Part shown: positions 8,688 to 17,616 of the stretch, one piece after another
Position numbering within the stretch: position 1 is the stretch's first letter
Layout: each line of letters begins with the position of its first letter
Origin: Microseira sp003486305
Lineage (GTDB): Bacteria > Cyanobacteriota > Cyanobacteriia > Cyanobacteriales > Aerosakkonemataceae
DNA length: 64,000 nt
Assembly (NCBI GenBank): GCA_031969655.1
Contig: DALYJX010000005.1
Coordinates: forward strand, 33,018-97,017
Direction of reading: 5' to 3'
The notes under the pieces: model-generated
What the model was told of the DNA's origin: nothing
Seen by the model: only the letters and a program-made list of their open reading frames with translations
Database searches by the model: none
Program-made: the position numbers and the translations under genes

Positions 8688-9822
8688 GGGTCGATGCACC
8701 TGATCCGGACTCTGAAGAATTGCGAAGAACCCAGGCTGTTTCTAGCAGCTTAAACCACTGCTTGTGAACTTGGCTGACTTTCCAACGGAGGGATTTAGCG
8801 ATCGCTTTATCGTTGAATCCCCTTTGTTTCATCACGAGCAAACCTCTTTGCTCCTGGCTCAATTGAGCCTGAAACCCTTGCCATTGCTGGGGCGTCAAGC
8901 CGAGGTTGCGCTCTAAATCTGCTCCCAGCCACTCGTGAACCAATTCCCACCCGTGCAACAGGGCGAATCTCATTAAATGGTACTTAAACCGCTGTTGCAA
9001 ATAATCTCGCTGACGCGGGGTTAAATCGAGTATCTGCTCAATTTCATCGGCAGAAAGGTTTTGCAAGCGGAGGATAAAGTAATCGGCACAATCTCTTTGC
9101 TGGCGCTGCTCTAAGTATGCTATCAACTCGCGAATCACGGACTGGCGCAGCATCATATCCGCGCTATCTGGGTCTGTTGCTACCATCATCTCTCGCACCC
9201 GCGCCAGCAATCTTTCATCCCAGGCGGTTTCTGATTCTGACGAGCGACTTTCTGCGGCTTGTTCCAAATCCACCGACATTTCTCTGGGGTGCTGTTGCAC
9301 AAAGGTTTGCACCCGCAGGACAATCAGTTGCTGAGTTTTTTGACTCGATAAGCGAACCCGTCGCTTGGCGTAACGTTCTGTAAATGCTAAGTATTCGGAC
9401 AGTTCTAAAAGCGTGTGGGGACGATAAGTGGCACTCAGCAGCGCTTCTTTACGAAATACTTTCAGCGCTTCTAGATAAAATCCCTGGAGAAAATCTTCTA
9501 TCAACGTCAACCGCGCTTGATAGCTCAACGCTATCCCCACTGGGGTGATGTAGCGGTAAATAATCGCACTTAAGGTACTGTGTAATTCTACACGTCCGGC
9601 TGCCGACCCCAGTCTGTAATAGTTAAGACACTGCTGGAGACGATGGCGAGCCATTCGATTCGCCCAAGCTTCCAAATCGCCAGACGCTTGTATGTGTCTG
9701 CTTTCATTGCAGACGCGGACAATTTCTGCTGTTAAACGGAAAGCAACATCCCGGCAATTTTGCTTTGAAGCACGGGTTGACTGCTGGAGTTCGTTAAACA
9801 GCAGTTGGAATATACCTTCCAC
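8680..9822 (-). CDS. hetZ: HetZ-like regulatory protein
   Basis: HetZ is a transcription factor that acts early in heterocyst differentiation in Anabaena and is also conserved in filamentous cyanobacteria without heterocysts. The 380-residue product matches the HetZ layout as I know it: an N-terminal IFQLLFNELQQSTRAS segment, a central LHSTLSAIIYRYITP and TYRPHTLLELSEYLAF, and a C-terminal region with LTPRQRDYLQQRFKYHLMRF and a helix-turn-helix-like end. The start is a GTG at 9822; a nearby ATG at 9833 is out of frame. It overlaps patU3 by about 8-20 bases. About 160 bp upstream begins a long minisatellite that could separate it from distal promoter elements. Confidence 0.8.
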   Translation of the reverse strand: MEGIFQLLFNELQQSTRASKQNCRDVAFRLTAEIVRVCNESRHIQASGDLEAWANRMARHRLQQCLNYYRLGSAAGRVELHSTLSAIIYRYITPVGIALSYQARLTLIEDFLQGFYLEALKVFRKEALLSATYRPHTLLELSEYLAFTERYAKRRVRLSSQKTQQLIVLRVQTFVQQHPREMSVDLEQAAESRSSESETAWDERLLARVREMMVATDPDSADMMLRQSVIRELIAYLEQRQQRDCADYFILRLQNLSADEIEQILDLTPRQRDYLQQRFKYHLMRFALLHGWELVHEWLGADLERNLGLTPQQWQGFQAQLSQEQRGLLVMKQRGFNDKAIAKSLRWKVSQVHKQWFKLLETAWVLRNSSESGSGASTHE

Positions 9823-9982
9823 TCGCTGCTCATTTCTCTTAAGTTAACGACTGGTTAGCTTGGTTTAAGCTTACCGATTTAAAGGCGAAGCATTATCTAA
9901 TTTCGTAAAACGTTCCGCCTCTTATTTCTTCTCTCGTTGCAGCCTCGATCCGGATATTTAACCAATTATTCTTGAGGAAAAA
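9823..9982. other. Upstream region of hetZ
   Basis: 160 bp of AT-rich sequence between the hetZ start and the minisatellite. This is the only non-repetitive space for a hetZ promoter. I cannot point to a convincing promoter box by eye. Confidence 0.35.
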
Positions 9983-10570
9983 GTAGGGGCACGGCATGGT
10001 ACAAGGTTTTGCTAGAAATGAAAAATCATTCTCCGCCGTGCCCCGGCATGGTACAAGGTTTTGCTAGAAATGAAAAATCATTCTCCGCCGTGCCCCGGCA
10101 TGGTACAACTTGGTGGAATACAAACCCCTTGTAAGGGCACGGCATCGAAAGCCTTGTGGTGAGCAATAAATCTGATCTATGCCGTGCCCCTACGGCATGG
10201 TGAACAGAATTGAAAACCGCTGTAGAAATGAAAAATGATTTTCTGCCGTGCCCCGGCATGGTACAACTTGGTGGAATACAAACCCCTTGTAAGGGCACGG
10301 CATCGAAAGCCTTGTGGTGAGCAATAAATCTGATCTATGCCGTGCCCCTACGGCATGGTGAACAGAATTGAAAACCGCTGTAGAAATGAAAAATGATTCT
10401 CCGCCGTGCCCCGGCATGGTACAACTTGGTGGAATACAAACCCCTTGTAAGGGCACGGCATCGAAAGCCTTGTGGTGAGCAATAAATCTGATCTATGCCG
10501 TGCCCCTACGGCATGGTGAACAGAATTGAAAACCGCTGTAGAAATGAAAAATGATTTTCTGCCGTGCCCC
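9983..10570. repeat. Nested minisatellite: about 52-bp units, then three 158-bp units
   Basis: Two short units (about 9990-10034 and 10035-10086) precede three 158-bp units at 10087, 10245 and 10403, with a remnant at 10561. Each 158-bp unit carries inverted 11-bp arms gggcacggcat/atgccgtgccc. Copies differ only by small changes such as ttct versus ctcc. The overlapping open frames here only restate the repeat and are not genes. There is no spacer diversity, so this is not a CRISPR array. Confidence 0.92.
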
Positions 10571-10579
10571 AACTGGTTA

Positions 10580-11311
10580 TTAATAACGAATTTGTAGGGT
10601 AACGGTAGCTTCGATTCGCTGTTCGCCGCCAATTACTGGGGTAGACAGTTCTCTTGCAGCTATATCGCCCATACCAGGAGCGATCGCACGAGGAAGGAAT
10701 GGTGGTGGGGGTGCAAAAGCATTGTTGATTTGGATGCCAATAACTTCTTGCCTGGATAGGTTTAACGTGGTTAAAACCACATCTGCTTGTTGTTGGGCGT
10801 CTAGGGTGGCTTCGCGCAGGGCTTGTTGTCGGGCGGTAGCGATCGCATCTTCACTGGCAACAAAACTAATCCCGTCGATGCGCGTCGCCCCGGCATTAAC
10901 GGCTTCATCGAGTAAATTTCCCACTCGCTGGGTATCGATGCGAAAGCTCACGGTGTTGACGCCGGTGTATCCTGTCAGGCGCTGCACGTTGTTTTCATAG
11001 CTGTAGTTGGGATTAAGTCTGATACCAGTGGTTTGCAGTTTTTCTACGTTGCGCGATCGCAACAACTCGACTACCGCAGACGAGCGTCGCGCTACCTCTT
11101 GCTGTACTGTGGTAGCATTTTTACCTTGGACTTCCACACCCAACTGCACCAAAGCGATGGTAGCGGGGATTGTTTCCTCACCGCGACCTGTTACAGAGAG
11201 CGATCGCACTATCGGACGTTGAGATTGTCCTTGTTCTTGCGCCATCACCGGATAGGGCACTGTCAGATTCAGCAAGTATAAGCTTAAACCAATAGCCAGT
11301 AAACGATTCAT
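10580..11311 (-). CDS. SIMPL/DUF541 (YggE-like) secreted protein
   Basis: A 243-residue protein with an N-terminal signal peptide (about residues 1-24, LLAIGLSLYLLNLTVP ... AQ) followed by a SIMPL domain: VTGRGEETIPATIALVQLGV, then NYSYENN and TGYTGVNTVSFRI, typical of the family. SIMPL proteins are periplasmic or outer-membrane proteins; YggE in E. coli is linked to oxidative-stress protection, but the molecular function is unsettled. The gene ends within 10 bp of the minisatellite. Its upstream neighbour on the same strand (GNAT) ends 70 bp away, so it may be the last gene of that transcript. Confidence 0.85.
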   Translation of the reverse strand: MNRLLAIGLSLYLLNLTVPYPVMAQEQGQSQRPIVRSLSVTGRGEETIPATIALVQLGVEVQGKNATTVQQEVARRSSAVVELLRSRNVEKLQTTGIRLNPNYSYENNVQRLTGYTGVNTVSFRIDTQRVGNLLDEAVNAGATRIDGISFVASEDAIATARQQALREATLDAQQQADVVLTTLNLSRQEVIGIQINNAFAPPPPFLPRAIAPGMGDIAARELSTPVIGGEQRIEATVTLQIRY

Positions 11312-11380
11312 CGGTATTTATTTTCACTCTAGGCGTTGCTTTTCTAATCTGCCACCCCTGCAACCAAACAGTGTAAGCCG

Positions 11381-12313
11381 TTACATTTTTTGCAACCACA
11401 GCGGTTTAGCAAATAGCGTATAGCGGCGGATTGTTTGAGCATAGCGGCGACTTAAATTACGCGACGGATTGGCATCGTGCATTAATGCATGAATCGCACG
11501 GGTAAAATTTTTTTCGTAGGCGCGAGTTTGACATTTTGCTACTAATAAATTACCCAAACCTGCGTAAATTCGTTTGGGCAAAACTGCAACTGTTTTAATA
11601 ATAATACTATTGACATTTTCTCCTCGTTGTGCTTGCAGCCAGTCGGGAATTGCAAATAGAAATCCGACGGGTTTGTGGTTGTCTTCTGCTATTAGTATTA
11701 ACTCCGGATTGAGATAGGGTAATAGGGGAAGGTACTGGGCAACGAATGCGGCTTCTGTGATGGGAGTGTAAAGAAAATTACTGCGGAAGCTGGCGATCGC
11801 TACCTGATAAATCCCATGCAGTTCTTGCTCAATCCGCTGCAAGTTTAGCGGGCGAATTTCCACACCTGCCTTGTGCAATCGACTTTCTACCCGCTCTAGA
11901 CGCGGATCTACATAACTTAAATTTGAATTCAACGCCGAACTGTACTGAGCCAGCGGTGTAAATCCTTGGTCTAAAAAATGACTAGGCCAATCATCGGGAT
12001 TATCCGGTTCTAGAAAGAAAACAGGGTGCGTACCTCGTTTTGTCAGCAGTCGATAGCGCTGCCAAGTATTACCATCAATGGGAGCTATTGCCAGAGTACA
12101 GCCAAACGCGGCTAATTGTTCGCAAGCTTGCTGTAAAAGTCGAGTAGCTGTCGCTGCATCTTGTACTGCATAATGACCGATAAATCCGACGCGGTGATTG
12201 AGGTAGGGTGGCGTATTTTTCCACCATAAAGAACAACGTCCGATGATGTTGCGATCGCTACTATCATCCCCAATCAAAACCCAATGAGCATCGGCTGTTT
12301 CTATCTCTTGCAT
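11381..12313 (-). CDS. GNAT-family N-acyltransferase
   Basis: About 310 residues with a GNAT-like fold: an N-terminal half with IGHYAVQDAATATRLLQQAC and a C-terminal half with ELILIAEDNHKPVGFLFAIP and a cofactor-binding segment IYAGLGNLLVAKCQTRAYEK. The family transfers an acyl group from a thioester to an amine; the substrate is unknown. I prefer the ATG at 12313, preceded by a ggggggaag Shine-Dalgarno-like stretch six bases away, over the TTG at 12337, whose codons come from a heptamer/palindromic repeat. It follows the DUF3419 gene by 66 bp on the same strand, which suggests a functional link, for example acylation of the amino group that enzyme may introduce (inference). Confidence 0.75.
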   Translation of the reverse strand: MQEIETADAHWVLIGDDSSDRNIIGRCSLWWKNTPPYLNHRVGFIGHYAVQDAATATRLLQQACEQLAAFGCTLAIAPIDGNTWQRYRLLTKRGTHPVFFLEPDNPDDWPSHFLDQGFTPLAQYSSALNSNLSYVDPRLERVESRLHKAGVEIRPLNLQRIEQELHGIYQVAIASFRSNFLYTPITEAAFVAQYLPLLPYLNPELILIAEDNHKPVGFLFAIPDWLQAQRGENVNSIIIKTVAVLPKRIYAGLGNLLVAKCQTRAYEKNFTRAIHALMHDANPSRNLSRRYAQTIRRYTLFAKPLWLQKM

Positions 12314-12379
12314 AAAAAACTTCCCCCCAATTACCAATTACCCTCGTTCCCCGGCTCTGCCTGGGAACGCAATTACCAA

Positions 12380-13513
12380 TTAAATAATTTCTTCCACAAT
12401 AAACTTTTTGTAAAAAAACACTTTATCTTGTTGATAAAGATGATGAGCCAGATTGCTTAAAGGTCGCAAGCAATGAGCCATTGAATCTGGACGTTTGCGA
12501 GAAACTAAGAGATTCCAATAAGCTAATCGACCTTTGCTGCGCCCCACTCGTACCAGTTTTTTTAGCAGTTGATGATAGTTATCTACAGACATTAATTCAA
12601 AAATATCGCTCAAGTTGTAGCGATCGATAGTGGATTCTTGCAATGTATCTAAAAAATCTTCAAGGGCGATACAGTGCCATTCTAAACAATCGAGGTTAGT
12701 ACGAATCGCCTCGAAATTTTCAGGACGTAGGGCGTAGGGAAGCACGTTTAAGTGTTGTCCCATGACAATCCAATGCAGGTAGGGATTTTTAGCAGGATTT
12801 AAAGTGGTAAGCGCATAGCGGGTACGTTGCAAAAGATGCGAGGCGATATTATCTTCGACATATTTGAAGAAACTCGGATCTCTTCCCATTCGCCCCAGGA
12901 CAAATTGCGAGAAAAACCCTCTAAATAAAAGCTGCCATCGCCAATTATTCCAGCGCTTTTCGTAGAAAATTTTTCGTTTTTCTGCGTTATCTTCGCGCAG
13001 GAAGGCGATGATATCCTCGCGACTGTGAATTAAAGGCAGGATGTAGCGACGGAATACTGTTAAATAATGCTCGAACTTTCCAAGCGTACCGATTCCTTGT
13101 GCGATCGCATTCAAACGAACATCCCAAAATTCCCGAGTATTGGGCGATAGTTGCAAGCGACAGCGGCGGTACAGATCAATTCTAAGTTTAGCAACTTTGG
13201 CATCATTTTCTTCGGTTTCCTCTAATGAGTTTCTCGAGCCGATTAACACTAACAATTCTGGATGTGTTAATTCTCGATAAGCTGCTACTCGCAGTTCCAA
13301 ACAAGCAATTTGAGCGGGATTTAAATCAACTGCAATTACCCGTTTTGGACTGCGACTAAGCATTGCTAGCGTATTGTCTCCAGCAGAAGCGATGGACAAA
13401 CAAACGTGGTGAGATTGAATATCAAGCGCATCTAGAAGAATATCCGCATCTTCCCAACATTGAGCGTAACGGATATGAGAAAAATTGGCAGTAAGTGCGA
13501 TTTCACTGGGCAT
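12380..13513 (-). CDS. DUF3419 protein, BtaA-like S-adenosylmethionine:3-amino-3-carboxypropyl transferase
   Basis: A 377-residue protein of the BtaA/DUF3419 family. BtaA transfers the 3-amino-3-carboxypropyl group of SAM to diacylglycerol in betaine-lipid synthesis. The start FSHIRYAQCWEDADILLDAL is typical, followed by a SAM-binding motif at residues 38-48 (CLSIASAGDNT) and AVDLNPAQ (Asp63) ending the second strand. No BtaB methyltransferase is seen nearby and cyanobacteria are not known for betaine lipids, so the acceptor may differ. The ATG at 13513 opens the family-typical N-terminus. Neighbours on the same strand are a dikinase upstream and a GNAT downstream. Confidence 0.82.
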   Translation of the reverse strand: MPSEIALTANFSHIRYAQCWEDADILLDALDIQSHHVCLSIASAGDNTLAMLSRSPKRVIAVDLNPAQIACLELRVAAYRELTHPELLVLIGSRNSLEETEENDAKVAKLRIDLYRRCRLQLSPNTREFWDVRLNAIAQGIGTLGKFEHYLTVFRRYILPLIHSREDIIAFLREDNAEKRKIFYEKRWNNWRWQLLFRGFFSQFVLGRMGRDPSFFKYVEDNIASHLLQRTRYALTTLNPAKNPYLHWIVMGQHLNVLPYALRPENFEAIRTNLDCLEWHCIALEDFLDTLQESTIDRYNLSDIFELMSVDNYHQLLKKLVRVGRSKGRLAYWNLLVSRKRPDSMAHCLRPLSNLAHHLYQQDKVFFYKKFIVEEII

Positions 13514-13655
13514 TAAACTATTTCAGATTTGAGATTTTAGATTGTAGGTTGGCTTGAGGAACGAAACCCAACTTGCCAGTCAGTGGAGATGGTGCGTTAC
13601 TACATATAGAGACGTTGCGTAAGTCATGAGAGTATTACCTTTCCCACAGATCAAC

Positions 13656-13690
13656 AATTACCAATTACCAATTACCAATTACCAATTACC
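13656..13690. repeat. Heptamer STRR (aattacc x5) overlapping a stop codon
   Basis: Five perfect aattacc units. On the minus strand they supply the TAA stop of the dikinase gene at 13686-13688. Confidence 0.92.
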
Positions 13691-16283
13691 CATTCTTAAT
13701 TTTGCAAACTCTTCCGGTACTGCCATCTAATTCTACCCAATCGCCGTCTTTTAACCATTGGGTAACGCCGGGAATAGAGACAATGGCGGGAATTCCTAAT
13801 TCGCGGGCGACAATAGCAGCATGAGACAGCAAGCTACCTCTTTCTACTAACAAACCAGCGGCGGCGGGAAAGAGTAAAATCCAACCCGGATCTGTGCGTT
13901 CTGCTACTAAAATTGTACCTGGTTTTAGGGGTTCGCCTTTATCTTCTCCTATGACTTGTTTTGGATCGGAAATTACGCGCACAGCACCTTTTACCAATCC
14001 GGGAGAACAGCCAATTCCTTGCAAGTAAGAATCGGTAATGGGGGAGGGGGAAAGATTGTTTTTCAGTTGCAATCCTTGATAAACAATGCCCCGGGTTTCA
14101 AAGCGATCGCTCAATACTGGCATTTCCCTATATTTGGCAAATTCTGCCTTTCTTACCCTTACCAATCCTTTCAAATCCGTACAGGTAGCCGTACCTTCAA
14201 TATATCCCAATATTTCCTCGACTTCTAAGTAAAAAATATCCCGGGAATCGTCGAGTAAATTCAGCGCATAAAACCGCTTGCCTAATTCTACAAATACCCG
14301 ACGGGCGCGACCAAAAACGCGGGTGCGTTCAAAGCGTAAATTTTCGCGATCGCGCACGCGATGCCGGGTATTTTTCAGCACCCAATTAAACAATAATTTG
14401 CGGATCGGATTAGACCTCAATCCCCTTCTTGCTTTTAATTCTGCCGCTCTTCTCAATGGATGTTCTATTGTGGGTAAAGTATTTTGTTTCTCCGTTATTT
14501 TTCCCTGTGCTAATTGTCCCACAGCACGCAATAAAGGCAAGGGGTCATCGTGCAGCGTGGGGCTTTCTAGCTTGAGTTCTTCTAAGCAGCGATCGCCAAA
14601 TTTCTCCAAATATTCTCGATACTGCAATTTAAACTGCGGCAGCCGTTCCATCGCTGACAAAATTACCTCTAAAGGTTCTTCTCCCAATAACTGGACAAAA
14701 TATCGATAATTTGAGATATTTTTAGCCATTTTTACCATTCTTTCAGCCGGTTCTGTACTAATAATTCCCCCTTCGCCGCCAATTAAATCATTTTGCAAAG
14801 TTCCCGACTTATCTTTGCACCATTCCTCAGTCATCCGGCGCAAAACCCCATAGAAAATCATGGCAAAGAAATCGTTAATTAAAGGCGCATCCCAGCGAGT
14901 TATCAGTTGACGTTCAACGTGACGATAATAACCCGCTAACTCATCGGTGCGTAATGCTTCTATATTAAATTGTGGCGGCAAAGCTTTATCCAGCCTTTGA
15001 TAAAATTTCCGACGGCGACGAGGTAGTATAAAATAATTTTTTATTAAACCTAAAACCGTCATTAACAGTCGCCAACTATCTTGCAAGCGATTTTGCCAAG
15101 TTGCGGCATGTAAGTCGGATACAATGCTTTCTGGTAGCGATTCTTTTAGCCCCAGCATTTGTTCCATAAACCGCCGATTTACTTTAAAACCGGGTAACAA
15201 AGCTAAAACGCGATACCAACTCAGCAGGTTGTAATAAACTCTGCCTTGAATTAGTCCAATCATGCGGCTAAATGTATCGTTGTGCTGATTTATCGTATCC
15301 GCCGGGACTCCCATAAAATGGCAGAATTGACGATAAACTTCCTCGTAAGCACGACGGGCAAAACTGAAGGTAAGCGGTGTAGTAACCCCACTATAACTTT
15401 CAGCAATATTGCTGTTATCCCACAAGTTAAATATACCGTCTGGATCGGGCATTTGCGCCAGCCCGGTAATCGGGCGAGATTGCAGCAGGTAAAGTTGCCC
15501 TTTTTCAATTGCCCATTCAATATCTTGGGGAAGCTGAAAATATTTGCTAACCTGACGAGCCAACTCGGCTACTGCTAAAATTTGTTCATCTTTAAGAATA
15601 GGTTTTTCGCCAATAATTTGACGTTCAATAATACACCCTTCTCGATCGACACGATAGGTATCTGCGTCGCTTTCTCCCGATACTAAAGAAGTAGCTAAAC
15701 CTGTAACGGCACTAACAACTGTTATACTCCTTCTTCCCGTTACCGGATCGGCTGCGAAAGCCACTCCAGAAACTTCCGCATTCACCATTCTTTGAATTAG
15801 TACAGCAGGTGGATGGGGAATGGGAGATAAACCCCGTTCTTGACGGTAATTGAGGACGCGAATATTAAAACCAGATCGCCAAACCGCAGCTATTTTATCG
15901 ACTACATCTGCGGGTTTTACATTTAAAAAACTGTCGAATTGTCCGGCAAACGAATGCTGCGTTCCATCTTCATCACTCGCAGAAGATCGCACCGCCAATA
16001 GTTCTCCATTCGCACAAAGTTCAGCCAAAGCTTGCAGCAATTCTAATTGCACCTCTTCCCTGGGTTTAACTGTTACCAAACCTGTTTGAATTGCCTTATA
16101 TTGTTGCAATGAGGCTTCGTCAAACTTCGGTTGCGTATTCACGCTATCTTCAAACGCTATGGCAGACACAACAAACCCTTTGGGAATCAGAAAGCCTTGG
16201 CTTTGCAATTGTGCGATCGCCCTAGCCTTTCCTCCCATTAAAGATTCTTTTTGTTTATCTCCCAACCGAATAATATATTTCAT
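13686..16283 (-). CDS. PEP-synthase-like dikinase with rifampicin-phosphotransferase architecture
   Basis: 865 residues in three parts. Residues 1-320 form the pyruvate-phosphate-dikinase ATP-grasp domain (KARAIAQLQSQGFLIPKGFV, LLAVRSSASDEDG, DIEWAIEKGQLYLLQSRPI). A central helical domain of about 430 residues follows. The C-terminus is a swivelling phosphohistidine domain with GSLLSHAAIVAREL (His821). There is no C-terminal PEP-binding TIM barrel. Size and order match rifampicin phosphotransferases, which transfer the beta phosphate of ATP to an alcohol through the His. Here the gene sits in a run of lipid/terpenoid-type enzymes, so the physiological acceptor is more likely a pathway intermediate (inference). 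Drug inactivation remains an alternative. Confidence 0.82.
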   Translation of the reverse strand: MKYIIRLGDKQKESLMGGKARAIAQLQSQGFLIPKGFVVSAIAFEDSVNTQPKFDEASLQQYKAIQTGLVTVKPREEVQLELLQALAELCANGELLAVRSSASDEDGTQHSFAGQFDSFLNVKPADVVDKIAAVWRSGFNIRVLNYRQERGLSPIPHPPAVLIQRMVNAEVSGVAFAADPVTGRRSITVVSAVTGLATSLVSGESDADTYRVDREGCIIERQIIGEKPILKDEQILAVAELARQVSKYFQLPQDIEWAIEKGQLYLLQSRPITGLAQMPDPDGIFNLWDNSNIAESYSGVTTPLTFSFARRAYEEVYRQFCHFMGVPADTINQHNDTFSRMIGLIQGRVYYNLLSWYRVLALLPGFKVNRRFMEQMLGLKESLPESIVSDLHAATWQNRLQDSWRLLMTVLGLIKNYFILPRRRRKFYQRLDKALPPQFNIEALRTDELAGYYRHVERQLITRWDAPLINDFFAMIFYGVLRRMTEEWCKDKSGTLQNDLIGGEGGIISTEPAERMVKMAKNISNYRYFVQLLGEEPLEVILSAMERLPQFKLQYREYLEKFGDRCLEELKLESPTLHDDPLPLLRAVGQLAQGKITEKQNTLPTIEHPLRRAAELKARRGLRSNPIRKLLFNWVLKNTRHRVRDRENLRFERTRVFGRARRVFVELGKRFYALNLLDDSRDIFYLEVEEILGYIEGTATCTDLKGLVRVRKAEFAKYREMPVLSDRFETRGIVYQGLQLKNNLSPSPITDSYLQGIGCSPGLVKGAVRVISDPKQVIGEDKGEPLKPGTILVAERTDPGWILLFPAAAGLLVERGSLLSHAAIVARELGIPAIVSIPGVTQWLKDGDWVELDGSTGRVCKIKNG

Positions 16284-16429
16284 TTCAAATCCGTTTAATT
16301 ATAATAATTCGCCCAATATCTTACTCGCTTCGCCCCAGAAGAATACCCAATTAACTAACCACAGAGATAAGAATAGCCTGCGTAGGCAGGCTTTGTTTGT
16401 ATAGCGGCAGACTTGAGTCTGCCAAATAC
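16284..16429. repeat. Short intergenic palindrome region
   Basis: Contains agcctgcgtaggcaggct followed by ttgtttgtatagc, the same palindromic family as at 36250, 39170, 39880 and 47100. Confidence 0.7.
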
Positions 16430-17332
16430 TTACAAACGCAACAAAAGCGGAATAATACCTAAACAGAGATATACAAGTAGCGTCCACAGTGCAGTCATTG
16501 CCTCGATTAGTTTAGCGCGAAGGGTAACGGGTTTTTGCAGAAAAAGCCACGCTACCCCTACCACACTAGCCAATAATATGCCTAAAAGCCAACTTACCGG
16601 GGTGGTAAAGTTAATTTGGGATGCGGCGATGGAGGTTGCGATCGCACTCAACCCCAACACCCACATCCAAGCTACCACAGCCTTTCCCCTTCCCCAAATC
16701 GCGCTATAAGTCTCTACCCCAAATTCTTCATCTTCAGGCGCACGAATTTTGCGCCCAATTTCAATAGCTGTCCCGGTAAAAAAACTCGCCGCTAAAAACC
16801 AAAATATCTTAGCATTCGGTGCATTTCCCACAACTAACCAATCACAAGCACTCGCATATAAATTAATCAGCGGTACGTAAACTAAATGACTCAACATATA
16901 CGCTAAAGGATGCGCCTTTAACCAATCGCGCACAAAAAACTCTTTGCACATCAACCCGAAATAACACCAGACCAAACCCAACAACAACGCCAAACTCGGT
17001 GATAACCAAAAAGCCAAACCTAGCTGAATCATACCAGTCCCAACGCCCACCCAACCCAACTCGCGCAAACTGACTAAACCTCTAGGAACAGGACGATATG
17101 GACGGTATCGCGCATCGTCTGCAAAATCTTTAAACTCATCCGCAATTCGCATTTGTAAAAAGAAGAAAAAAACGCTGATAAAAGCAACCACCATTGAGCC
17201 AATATTCGGCACTCTCCTACCATGTATCAGCACCGAATAACTAACCGCCGAAATACTAAAAACTGCAATCGGCAATCCATGTTTCAAAACCGGGAAGCGT
17301 TCTTTTTGATAAACCCACCATCGATTAACCAT
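16430..17332 (-). CDS. UbiA-family membrane prenyltransferase
   Basis: A 300-residue polytopic membrane protein with about eight or nine helices. The first aspartate-rich motif, RIADEFKDFADD (Asp65, Asp69, Asp73), matches the polyprenyl-diphosphate/Mg-binding NDxxDxxxD element. The second lies in GRKIRAPEDEEFG near residue 200. The family moves a prenyl or phytyl chain from its diphosphate onto an aromatic ring, glycerol phosphate, carotenoid or similar acceptor. It differs clearly from chlorophyll synthase or homogentisate phytyltransferase sequences known to me, so the acceptor is open. It lies in the seven-gene minus-strand run, separated from the gene upstream by a MITE-like insertion. 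Confidence 0.85.
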   Translation of the reverse strand: MVNRWWVYQKERFPVLKHGLPIAVFSISAVSYSVLIHGRRVPNIGSMVVAFISVFFFFLQMRIADEFKDFADDARYRPYRPVPRGLVSLRELGWVGVGTGMIQLGLAFWLSPSLALLLGLVWCYFGLMCKEFFVRDWLKAHPLAYMLSHLVYVPLINLYASACDWLVVGNAPNAKIFWFLAASFFTGTAIEIGRKIRAPEDEEFGVETYSAIWGRGKAVVAWMWVLGLSAIATSIAASQINFTTPVSWLLGILLASVVGVAWLFLQKPVTLRAKLIEAMTALWTLLVYLCLGIIPLLLRL

Positions 17333-17474
17333 CCTTCTCCCTCCCTTCCCCTCAAAAATTACCTATTTCTCCTCTTCTCTTTCCTCTGCGTCCTGGAGCG
17401 TCCTCTGTGGTATGCGCTGGCGCGCACGCTACGCGAACGTTAAATAGGTATTCTTCACACGGGAAAAGAGTAAA

Positions 17475-17612
17475 TAACGCAAGTTGCTAGTTATATCATG
17501 CATAGCAGCTAATGGCTAATTGCTAATTGCTAATGTCAGTAAAAATTATATATTAGCTATTAGCAATTAGCTTTTCTTGCAAGCCGAAGTTTATAACTAG
17601 CAACTTGAGTTA
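17475..17612. mobile_element. MITE-like element with 21-bp terminal inverted repeats (copy 1)
   Basis: Left end taacgcaagttgctagttata (17475-17495) and right end tataactagcaacttgagtta (17592-17612) are inverted repeats with one mismatch. A second copy of the ends is at 36028-36178. The interior is filled with taattgc heptamers and no coding capacity. No transposase is in the window. Confidence 0.75.
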
Positions 17613-17616
17613 AATA

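Noticed and set aside
9983..10570. Tandem array considered as a CRISPR locus
   Set aside because: Units are 52 or 158 bp and contiguous, with no unique spacers and no cas genes nearby.
10026..10632. Overlapping minus-strand open frames of about 90 residues
   Set aside because: They only translate the minisatellite unit and its flank; identical peptides recur with the repeat and there is no domain.
12380..13513. Naming the DUF3419 gene btaA
   Set aside because: No BtaB partner is visible and betaine lipids are not established in cyanobacteria; only family-level naming is supported.
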